From Bilabrum cf. latius (Eukaryota > Bigyra: Bicosoecida > Bigyra > Bicosoecida): a DNA stretch of 26,291 nucleotides. The stretch spans positions 1-26,291 of the forward strand of contig CBCXTV010000035.1 in assembly GCA_965178125.1 (NCBI GenBank). The letters run 5' to 3'. Shown here piece after piece: positions 1-7,159 of the stretch (positions are counted from its first letter, which is position 1; every line of letters starts with the position of its first letter). The position numbers and the translations under genes were made by a program. Under the pieces are notes generated by a model that did no database searches, had not been told where the DNA came from, and worked only from the letters and a program-made list of their open reading frames with translations.

Positions 1-49
1 GGATTTGGGACAGGAATTGAAGCGGAGAAGGGCCACTCTAGGGCCTCCC

Positions 50-955
50 GGGAGCCCTCTTGGGGCCCCCAAACAGCAAAACAAACCCCGGGGCCCGAAC
101 TGTGTCGCCGCAACTTAAATTCCTTGTGTGGATCGGCCATTTTGGGCCAAATCCTGGGGGGGTCCCCTTCCGGGCCCCCCCAAAACGCTCAAAAAAAACA
201 CCACAACGTGGCGTTTGGCGTCTTTTTAGGGCGGTTTAGGGGCTCTAAAATCCACTACAACGTGGCGTTTTGCGTCTCTTTGGGGCGATTTAGGGGCTCT
301 AAAATCCACGACAACGTGGCGTTTTGCGTCTTTTTTGGGCGATTTAGGGCTCTAAAATCCACCACAACGTGGCGTTTTGCGTCGTTTGGGGGCTGCCTGG
401 GGCCCATTTTTCCACCACAACCTCGCGTTTTGCCCTTTTTGGGGCCGGGAGCCCTCTCGGGGCCCCCAAACCGCAAAAACAAACCGGGGCCCGAACTGTG
501 TCGCCGCAACTTAAAGTCCTTGTGTGGATCGGCCATTTTTGGCCAAATCCTGGGGGGGTCCCCTTCCGAGCTCCCCGAAAACGCTCAAAAAAAACACCAC
601 AACGTGGCGTTTTGCGTCTTTTTTGGGCGATTTAGGGGCTCTAAAATCCACTACAACGTGGCGTTTTGCGTCTTTTTTGGCGATTTAGGGGCTCTAAAAT
701 CCACCACCACGTGGCGTTTTGCGTCTTTTTTGGGCGATTTAGGGGCTCTAAAATCCACCACAACGTGGCGTTTTGCGTCGTTTGGAGACTCCTTGGGGCC
801 CATTTTTTCCACCACAACCTCGCGTTTTGCCCTTTTTGGGGCCGGGAGCCCTCTTGGGGCCCCGAAACAGCCAAAAAAAAGCCAGGGTCCGAGCTGTGTC
901 GCCGCAACTTAAATTCCTTGTGCGGATCGGCCATTTTTGGCGAAATCCTGGGGGG
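50..955. repeat. 53/54-bp minisatellite in a 397-bp higher-order repeat
   Basis: The inner monomer contains caacgtggcgttttgcgtc, a T-run, then gatttaggggctctaaaatc. Its core starts at 204, 258, 312 and 365, and again at 600, 654, 707 and 761, so the period is 53-54 bp. A spacer beginning gggagccctct starts at 50, 447 and 844, giving two full 397-bp higher-order units and a partial third. Each spacer carries a short hairpin around ggccattttgggcc. Long open frames on both strands here are a by-product of the repeat and are not called genes. Confidence 0.93.
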
Positions 956-1035
956 CCGGCGCAAGTGAAATCCTCCTGAGGTACCACTTCAAGCCCATGC
1001 CGACGTGGAGGGGGACCACAAATGCGTTGTCTGCT

Positions 1036-1232
1036 CAGTGCGCTGGGTAGGTCCGCAGGTCAAGGAGGCGTTCGCAGTTATAGACGCAGGTGGGGTTTGC
1101 GAGCTGCCGGCCGACATGCTCATGTGGTGACCTCCGGTCACCACATGAGCATGTCGGCCGGCAGCTCGCAAACTCCACCTACGTCTATAACTGCGAGCGC
1201 CTCCTTGACCTGCGGACCTACCCAGCGCACTG
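1036..1232. repeat. Long near-perfect palindrome (97-bp arms, 3-base loop)
   Basis: The left arm, 1036-1132, pairs with the right arm, 1136-1232, around loop tcc at 1133-1135. I count three mismatches in 97 positions. The arm sequence is related to the minus-strand gene at 1999-2496 (compare 985-1080 with 2330-2440), so the palindrome is an inverted duplication of a gene fragment. A further piece of the arm lies near 6445-6495. It could extrude as a cruciform or fold as a long RNA hairpin. Confidence 0.93.
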
Positions 1233-1275
1233 CACGACGGACCCACTCGGGAAGCTCCCGCGCAGGAGCCACTGC

Positions 1276-1610
1276 CGCCCGCGTTTGAAGAATATGCGGA
1301 GAAATACGAAGCCAAGGACACAAGCATCTTGGGCACCTTTCCCGACTCGCAGCCGGTTTCAGAGACGACCACAAATCGGCACGAGAAGTGCGCCCGATTT
1401 CGTCCCCGAAAAAAGACACAAATAGGACCCCGCGGAGATCCGCATCTGCTCCTCACGCGCGGAACGTGTTTCGGTACGCAAAAAGCGGTCACATGGGAGA
1501 CCCGGAAAGCGTCCGGAAAACGGTTCAGAAATAAGTACCGTCGTTTTCCGGGTCACCTTTTTCGGTCTCGAAATGGGAATCGGATTTGGGACAGGAATTG
1601 AAGCGGAGAA
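1276..1610. repeat. ~336-bp direct repeat, right copy (unit 1)
   Basis: This is homologous to 15251-15587. It starts 43 bp after the palindrome and ends where the sequence changes to cggaccccaagg. It includes the block cggtacgcaaaaagcggtca, also found alone at about 6070-6090 in a chimeric fragment. No coding function is apparent. Confidence 0.9.
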
Positions 1611-1752
1611 CGGACCCCAAGGTGTTACCTCTTGCCTCCATACGATGCTAGGATCTCCAGGTTTCTCAGTTTTAGGCAGCACTCGAAGGGGAAGCTTCCG
1701 ACGGCGCGCCTATGACATGCTGCCACCCATCACCGTGGTCATCTGGAGGACT

Positions 1753-1913
1753 CCGCACCATTCGGAAAACGGCTCGCCCGCCGTGAGTGAACCAGCGATC
1801 GCCGTGTGCATCAGTAGGACCCCCGCACCATTCGGAAAACGGCTCGCCCGCCGTAAGTGAAATGGCGTCCCGAAGGACCCGTGCTCCTTTTGAAAAACGG
1901 CTCGCCCGCCGTG
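1753..1913. repeat. Three imperfect direct repeats with ggctcgcccgccgt core
   Basis: The block (aaaacggctcgcccgccgt) occurs with its core at 1766, 1836 and 1894, at spacings of 70 and 58 bp. The first two copies also share ccgcaccattcgg before the core and are followed by gtgagtgaa and gtaagtgaa, which look like 5' splice donors. The rest of 1611-1998 shows no recognisable gene. Confidence 0.85.
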
Positions 1914-1998
1914 TGTTCCCGAGATCCTCCAGCCACGCCACCAGTCAATGTTCTCGCTCGCCGTTACGTCATGGAGCCCCACGAAGTCGTGCAGATGA

Positions 1999-2496
1999 TC
2001 AGGGCGATACCGTGAGCATCCTCCTTCTCCGTCTTCTTGCCGCCGTCGTACAGCCTGGCCGCGACACGATCTTGATGCCAAAACTCGAGGTTTCGCCGGC
2101 GTGCTCGTGAACACCGCACAAGTCTTCGTAGGAGATGGGCACGCGCTCTGTTTTTTCCCAGACGAGACAACCCCCCAACTCAGGGCCGCGCACACGGACA
2201 TCACGACGGACATTACATACCGGCCCTTGGAACGTGTCGAAGATGCGGCGCCAGACGCAGCGTTCGAAGCTTCGGTTCGGGATCCGCATCTTCAGGAGCG
2301 CCTTCCTCCCCTCCGGGCTGATGAGATACCACTTTAGGCCCATGCCGACGTGGAAGGGGACCACAAATGTGTTGTCTACCCAGTGCGCCGGATAGGTCCG
2401 CACGTCCAAGAGGCGCTCGCAGTTGTGCATGGAGGTGGAGTTTCCGCGCTGGAGGCTGACCATTCTCGGTGCTTCTGACCCCGCTAACATGGCCAT
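1999..2496 (-). CDS. Unrecognised protein, 165 aa, with chimeric C-terminus
   Basis: The frame is taken from the first ATG (2496; another lies at 2490) and is open upstream for only a few codons. The first ~125 residues have balanced composition, with motifs such as NCERLLDVRTYPAH, FHVGMGLKWYL and VPISYEDLCG, and look like a genuine domain that I do not recognise. The last ~20 residues are a basic run created where the sequence jumps into a piece resembling the zinc-knuckle genes (compare 2017-2050 with 3461-3495). Part of this gene is duplicated at 985-1132, where it forms the palindrome arm. It lies 77 bp downstream of the 396-aa zinc-knuckle frame on the same strand and might be a further exon of it. 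Confidence 0.45.
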   Translation of the reverse strand: MAMLAGSEAPRMVSLQRGNSTSMHNCERLLDVRTYPAHWVDNTFVVPFHVGMGLKWYLISPEGRKALLKMRIPNRSFERCVWRRIFDTFQGPVCNVRRDVRVRGPELGGCLVWEKTERVPISYEDLCGVHEHAGETSSFGIKIVSRPGCTTAARRRRRRMLTVSP

Positions 2497-2573
2497 CTGC
2501 GTCACCTTGGGGTTTCGCGATGGCGTGAAGAACTACGAGTAGCCGATCCACGCATGCTTCGCGAGGTTCGATA

Positions 2574-3764
2574 TCATCCTCGACAACCATGAGCCATTCC
2601 GTCGGCCCACAGCCATGCGTTTCGATAGGATTGGATCGCCCCAAGAGTGGCCGGATGGTATTTGATCCAGTCCGTTATCTTGCCGGAGAAGATATCCAAG
2701 AGGGCCTGGTCTTTGACGATGCCCTGCATCAACTGGTCCTGCACCGCACACTGCATGCACGATGGCATCGCGGAGATGAATTTCTCCGCATTCCGGAGAA
2801 GCTCCATGGCCCGGTTGATGTCATCCAAGGCCTCGTCACGCGAAGAACTCTGACGCACGGCGTTGCTGCAGGAGGCGGCGCCTCCTGCAGGAAGCTCGTC
2901 GCGTGCGGGAGCACGAGCGTCGTTGTCGCCGTCACCGGTATTCGCGCCAGCTTTTGGCACCCAACGCTTCGCTTCACCCGCAGAGGAACGGACATCATGG
3001 AGACTCCAGCCACGCGCAACCAGGCACTTCGCGCACCAGTCCTCAGGGAAGAAATAGCGCAAGTTCTCCTTCTTCCGGCGGATCTGGGGAAATCGGTACG
3101 CCGGATACTCGTTTTTGCAGTTCTTGCACCACACCCACCACGGCGTCGCGTTGTCGAACTTGTCGCAACACACCCGGCAAACTGGTTGGATCCAGTCCTT
3201 CCACTTCTTGAAGTACGCCGACCGGGGCTTGCAGCACTGGCACGCGTTGCAAGTCCATGTCGCCTCCTCCGCCGGCTCCGACGCGACCTGCCGCGGCACG
3301 TACGTCTCCCCCCATGACGACTTCGCAGGGGTCCCCCATAGAGCCCAGCTATCAGCGCCAGAGACCGCCCCGGCTGCCACGCCGCCACCCGCCTTCCAAG
3401 CTGCTGCGTCGGTCCATACGTCGTCATTACCTCCGGGCACCACAGCACGTCCACCGCCGCGAGCATCCTCCTCCTCCGTCTTCTTGCCGCCGTCGTCTTC
3501 GGCGTCCTCCTTCGGCGCTGCCTTGCCGCTCTCCTCTCCGAGCATCCCCGTGGACGCCGCCTCCGCGCCGCCGCTCTCGATGTGGGGGCCGCCCGAATCA
3601 TCGACGCTTGCCGCCGCGCCGGCGTGCTCCGCCGGGGCGTCGACCTCGCGCGCCAACATGCCGCCCTCGTTTCCCATATCACCGGCGCCTCGACGCCCAC
3701 GAAGATTGCGGCCGTCTCCCAAGGAAACAGCAATGCTTTCGGACGGTTTCTCCTCAGACATCAT
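2574..3764 (-). CDS. CxxC zinc-knuckle protein, 396 aa
   Basis: The start is the first of two adjacent ATGs (3764, 3761), giving MMSEEKPSES. The frame stays open 44 codons further upstream without another ATG. Residues 1-165 are low-complexity, rich in Ala, Gly, Glu and Asp. A compact Cys-rich domain follows at about 170-250, with four CxxC pairs (C172/C175, C196/C199, C213/C216, C244/C247) and aromatic motifs KPRSAYFKKW and WWVWCKNC. A fifth pair (C336/C339) lies near the C-terminus. The CxxC...K...F...CxxC layout suggests zinc-binding treble-clef modules, loosely like Stc1-type domains; this is inferred from spacing. The C-terminal MQCAVQDQLMQG matches TQCAVEDQLMQG of the protein at 9191-10255, so the tail may be a module shared or captured between the two families. 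Function unknown; nucleic-acid or protein binding is plausible. Confidence 0.62.
   Translation of the reverse strand: MMSEEKPSESIAVSLGDGRNLRGRRGAGDMGNEGGMLAREVDAPAEHAGAAASVDDSGGPHIESGGAEAASTGMLGEESGKAAPKEDAEDDGGKKTEEEDARGGGRAVVPGGNDDVWTDAAAWKAGGGVAAGAVSGADSWALWGTPAKSSWGETYVPRQVASEPAEEATWTCNACQCCKPRSAYFKKWKDWIQPVCRVCCDKFDNATPWWVWCKNCKNEYPAYRFPQIRRKKENLRYFFPEDWCAKCLVARGWSLHDVRSSAGEAKRWVPKAGANTGDGDNDARAPARDELPAGGAASCSNAVRQSSSRDEALDDINRAMELLRNAEKFISAMPSCMQCAVQDQLMQGIVKDQALLDIFSGKITDWIKYHPATLGAIQSYRNAWLWADGMAHGCRG
2866..2890. repeat. Short hairpin in zinc-knuckle gene
   Basis: CTGCAGGAGGC at 2866-2876 pairs perfectly with 2880-2890 around a GGC loop. It lies in the coding region for the PAGGAAS linker. 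It recurs at 14119-14143 and 18424-18448. Confidence 0.85.
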
Positions 3765-3929
3765 CGGCAAAGAGACTCGGAGAATGCCGTTCCCGCAGAG
3801 TGCGCTGCTGACTGCCGAAGCCGAAAGAGGACCCGCGGAGAAGGAATCTCGCACATGCTCCCAGGAAAAGCAACTCCCCGCCCATTCCGAATGCAAGAAC
3901 GGACTCCCGCCCTTTCCGAGATCGAGGCC

Positions 3930-4149
3930 CGTCCCTCTTCCGGCGGATCTGGGGAAATCGGTACGCCGGAAACTCGTTTTTGCAGTTCTTGCACCTCACC
4001 CACCACGGCGTCGCGCTGTCGAACTTGTCGTAACACACCCGGCAAACTGGTTGGATCCAGTCCTTCCACTTCTTGAAGTACTCTGACCGGGGCTTAGGCC
4101 CTGGCACGCGTTGCAAGTCCATGTCGCCTCCTCCGCCGGCTCCGGCGCG
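3930..4149 (-). pseudogene. Frameshifted zinc-knuckle fragment
   Basis: This is a second copy of the Cys-rich exon of the 396-aa protein (compare 3067-3303). The segment for YFKKWKDWIQPVCRVC and CKNCKNEFPAYRF is preserved, with one Cys changed to Tyr (CRVCY). In the first knuckle one base is missing: about 16 bases replace the 17 that follow gccag, so CNAC and the rest of the finger fall in different frames. At its left end it joins the sequence upstream of the 396-aa gene. At its right end it jumps to that gene's N-terminal region with about 330 bp missing. It cannot encode the full domain. Confidence 0.8.
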
Positions 4150-4311
4150 ACCTGTCACGGCACGTACGGCCCCCCCCCTCCGCCGGGGCGTCGACCTCGC
4201 GCGCCAACATGCCGCCCTCGTTTCCCATATTACCGGCGCCTTGACGCCCACGAAGATTGCGGCCGTCTCCCAAGGAAACAGCAATGCTCTCGGACGGTTT
4301 CTCCTCAGACA

Positions 4312-4755
4312 TCATCGGCAAAGAGACTCGGAGAATGCCCTGGCCCGACTTCCGGGGCAGGCCTGGCACTTGAGGTTGGTGATCACGGCCGACTGCTCCC
4401 CACCCAAATACCAGATCGTACGCGAGCGCAGCCTATGAGGAATCCACTGGCCCGACTTCCGGGGCATTACCATCGCCAAGACCTTCGACTGCGGCGCGTC
4501 GATCTGCACCCTCGACCCGCAATCGCTGAGCGTAATGGCGTCGTCGAAGATCCACGTGCCGCCCCAAGCATGCCGCCTGCGCTGCTGCCGGGAGCTCCGG
4601 TTCGGTACCTTAAAGCCGTACACGACATTCGGCCTGCTGCCGGCCCAAATGAAATCCTCCGCCACGCGACAACGATGCGACCTCTCGGAGTCCGTCATGC
4701 ACACGTGGAAGTGCACCAGGTTTCCGGCGTGCTTGCGGTGCAGGGAGAGCTCCAT
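4312..4755 (-). pseudogene. Truncated relative of the 354-aa zinc-knuckle protein (147 aa)
   Basis: From ATG 4755 the frame gives a His/Cys-containing N-terminus (HRKHAGNLVHFHVCMTDSE). It then enters a block nearly identical to residues 129-211 of the 354-aa protein (VPNRSSRQQRRRHAWGG through ITNLKCQAC). Just after the first CxxC it runs into the upstream part of the other zinc-knuckle gene in a different frame and stops 14 residues later (ending ESLCR). The second CxxC pair is lost. The unique N-terminal part suggests a third, fuller family member once existed. It is called a pseudogene because the finger is cut, but the frame is open and could be expressed. Confidence 0.6.
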
Positions 4756-4848
4756 TTTCGTCCCGCTGCCGCGCAAGGTCTGGGAAGAGCGTCCGCATGG
4801 CCGACATCATCCGGAGCAGGGCGTCCGCATGCTCGACATCATCCGGGG

Positions 4849-5060
4849 GATGTGCTCGAAGACCTTTTGGAATTCGCGGCTCACGAACGGATTGACGATG
4901 CTCTGCGTGCTTTCCGGGGGGATGTGCTCGAAGACCTTCTGGAACTCGCGGCTCACGAACGGATTGACGATGCTCTGCGTGCTTTCCGGGCGGATGTCTC
5001 GAAGACCTTTTGGAACTCGCGGCTCACGAACGGATTGACGACGCTCTGCGTGCTTTCCGT
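4849..5060. repeat. Three 72-bp tandem repeats (24-residue protein repeat)
   Basis: Repeats start at 4849, 4921 and 4993. On the minus strand the first two encode 24-residue units containing ESTQSIVNPFVSREF and QKVFEHIP in the same frame. The third lacks one base (gatgtctcg instead of gatgtgctcg), so the frame is lost. A related 32-bp duplication (gcgtccgcatg, from 4789 and 4821) precedes them. The same triplet recurs at 5760-5971, 20407-20618 and 21318-21529. Confidence 0.92.
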
Positions 5061-5222
5061 ACCTGTCACGGCACGTACGGCCCCCCCCCTCCGCCGGGGC
5101 GTCGACCTCGCGCGCCAACATGCCGCCCTCGTTTCCCATATTACCGGCGCCTTGACGCCCACGAAGATTGCGGCCGTCTCCCAAGGAAACAGCAATGCTC
5201 TCGGACGGTTTCTCCTCAGACA

Positions 5223-5666
5223 TCATCGGCAAAGAGACTCGGAGAATGCCCTGGCCCGACTTCCGGGGCAGGCCTGGCACTTGAGGTTGGTGATCACGGC
5301 CGACTGCTCCCCACCCAAATACCAGATCGTACGCGAGCGCAGCCTATGAGGAATCCACTGGCCCGACTTCCGGGGCATTACCATCGCCAAGACCTTCGAC
5401 TGCGGCGCGTCGATCTGCACCCTCGACCCGCAATCGCTGAGCGTAATGGCGTCGTCGAAGATCCACGTGCCGCCCCAAGCATGCCGCCTGCGCTGCTGCC
5501 GGGAGCTCCGGTTCGGTACCTTAAAGCCGTACACGACATTCGGCCTGCTGCCGGCCCAAATGAAATCCTCCGCCACGCGACAACGATGCGACCTCTCGGA
5601 GTCCGTCATGCACACGTGGAAGTGCACCAGGTTTCCGGCGTGCTTGCGGTGCAGGGAGAGCTCCAT
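5223..5666 (-). pseudogene. Truncated relative of the 354-aa protein, second copy
   Basis: This is the same frame as 4312-4755, repeated by the 911-bp duplication with an identical predicted protein. It again ends shortly after the first CxxC. Confidence 0.6.
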
Positions 5667-5759
5667 TTTCGTCCCGCTGCCGCGCAAGGTCTGGGAAGAG
5701 CGTCCGCATGGCCGACATCATCCGGAGCAGGGCGTCCGCATGCTCGACATCATCCGGGG

Positions 5760-5971
5760 GATGTGCTCGAAGACCTTTTGGAATTCGCGGCTCACGAACG
5801 GATTGACGATGCTCTGCGTGCTTTCCGGGGGGATGTGCTCGAAGACCTTCTGGAACTCGCGGCTCACGAACGGATTGACGATGCTCTGCGTGCTTTCCGG
5901 GCGGATGTCTCGAAGACCTTTTGGAACTCGCGGCTCACGAACGGATTGACGACGCTCTGCGTGCTTTCCGT
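5760..5971. repeat. Three 72-bp tandem repeats, second set
   Basis: This is the set inside the second 911-bp copy, with the same one-base loss in the third repeat. The frame shift therefore predates the 911-bp duplication. Confidence 0.92.
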
Positions 5972-6282
5972 GTACTTGATCATGTACCTCATGGCTGGGC
6001 CGCCCGCAACATCGACGCTTGCCGCCGCGCCGGCGTGTTCCGCCGGGGCGTCGACCCCGGAAAGTGTTTCGGTACGCAAAAAGCGGTCACATGGGAGGCC
6101 CGGAAAGCATGGCATCACCCTTGCCGTCCACATCACTGCGTCGTGGGATGCTGCTCAAGATAACTCGGCGTCTGTTTAGTCGAGGGCTGTCTTGACTAGG
6201 AATGTGGCGGTGAAATCCAGGAGTTCCGTCTGCATCGTCAGGCTCTTGCCTTTGTGTACCATATCAAGAGGAGAGGGAAGAC

Positions 6283-6681
6283 ATGCAAAACCGACCCGCC
6301 ACTAATTCTATCCTACGGCCAAGCCACCTGCGGCGTCCGCGCGACTGGGCGTGCACGAAAACCGGCGCACTGCATTGCTTAAAGTGCCACGCTCCCAAGC
6401 GAAGTAGTATTGGTGCGCTTGCAGCGGCACTTATCGGTGCGCCGGAGGTCACCACACGAGCATGTCGGCCGGCAGCTCGCAAACTCCACCTACGTGCTGG
6501 GAGTGGCACATTCTACTGCTTGAAGTGCCACACTGCCGAGCGAAGGAAGCACCTCTTGGTACGCCCCTCTTGGTACGCTTGCAGCGGCGCTTATCGGTGC
6601 GCCGTGGGGAACGGCTCGCGTGGGATTCGGAGGCGTACCCGGCCCACGACGGGAAGAGTTCCCCAGTTACGTCTGGAGTGA
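6283..6681 (+). other. Doubtful 132-aa frame with duplicated CLKCH motif
   Basis: The frame opens at ATG 6283. A segment of about 80-100 bp occurs twice (about 6362-6442 and 6503-6604). Both copies encode a CxxC motif (LHCLKCHAPKR and FYCLKCHTAER), and both end in gcttatcggtgcgccg or a near match. Between them lies a fragment shared with the palindrome arm (6445-6495). The rest is Arg-rich and shows no domain. It may be a decayed gene piece with an internal duplication. The preceding 5972-6282 holds only chimeric fragments. Confidence 0.25.
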
Positions 6682-6967
6682 TTGGGGGACAAGGTGGGCA
6701 TCAAGTCGGCGCCTCCTAAGCGTATCACAGAGGATGACGAACCGCCCGCCCCGCTTCGATCCCGACCTCGAGGTGCACTCGATATCAAGGCGGAACGCTG
6801 GAAATCCGCCCCGAAACCCTCCATGTTTGTTGACAAGGACCCAGGCTGCGCTCCGACAAGCTGACAAACTTCGCCAGCTTCCGAAGGGTCTTCATTAAAT
6901 ATTCAACGCTTCGGGGTCAATGAGGTAATGCACTACCAAAGAGCAGCTGGGACGTGTGTCGTCCGAG

Positions 6968-7159
6968 ATGACAAAGATCGTGGGCATCATCGATCCAGAG
7001 GGCGTCAAAGGCACGGACGGCGCGGGCGACATTGACCCCGACGAGCTGGAGGTCCTGGACCGCGTCTGGACGCCCCATCCGGAAGTATTCCTAAGCGCTC
7101 CCAACGGACGAGACCTTCTCTGTCTGAAATCAGGCACCCAACCCTTCCGCACAAGGTGA
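6968..7159 (+). other. Possible coding fragment, 63 aa, plus strand
   Basis: From ATG 6968 the frame reads KIVGIIDPEGVKGTDGAG and then an acidic stretch, DIDPDELEVLDRVW. Composition is balanced and third positions are strongly G/C for about 45 codons, unlike the Arg/Ser-rich shadow frames elsewhere. A stop lies upstream at about 6923. After residue ~45 the sequence becomes less convincing. It may be an exon or relic on the strand opposite to the main genes. I do not recognise a family. Confidence 0.3.

Larger units (their letters stand above)
4150..5060. repeat. 911-bp tandem duplication, first copy
   Basis: The segment runs from acctgtcacggcacgtacgg to ctgcgtgctttccgt and recurs at once as 5061-5971. 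It is built from pieces in one orientation: the N-terminal region of the zinc-knuckle gene (4185-4337, like 14889-15042), a 22-bp piece like 4445-4466, a piece of the second zinc-knuckle gene (4355-4611, like 9626-9876), unique sequence, and three 72-bp repeats. Confidence 0.95.
5061..5971. repeat. 911-bp tandem duplication, second copy
   Basis: This matches 4150-5060 at an offset of 911 bp, apparently without differences. After 5971 the sequence switches to gtacttgatcatgtacc, then to a short copy of the zinc-knuckle N-terminal region (about 5998-6056) and a fragment of the ~336-bp repeat (about 6057-6110). Confidence 0.95.

Noticed and set aside
124-912. 262-aa plus-strand frame and overlapping frames through the minisatellite
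   Set aside because: The frames exist because the monomers are mostly 54 bp, a multiple of three, and are open on several frames and both strands. The translation is only the repeat itself.
50-955. CRISPR array
   Set aside because: Repeats are directly adjacent 53/54-bp monomers without unique spacers, and the context is eukaryotic.
2729-3733. 334-aa minus-strand Arg-rich frame
   Set aside because: This is a frame-shifted shadow of the 396-aa zinc-knuckle gene; Arg/Ala/Ser-rich composition follows from high GC.
4111-5349. 412-aa and 389-aa plus-strand frames across the 911-bp repeats
   Set aside because: They lie antisense to recognisable zinc-knuckle pieces and cross several chimeric junctions. 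Their repeats are the opposite strand of the 24-residue units.
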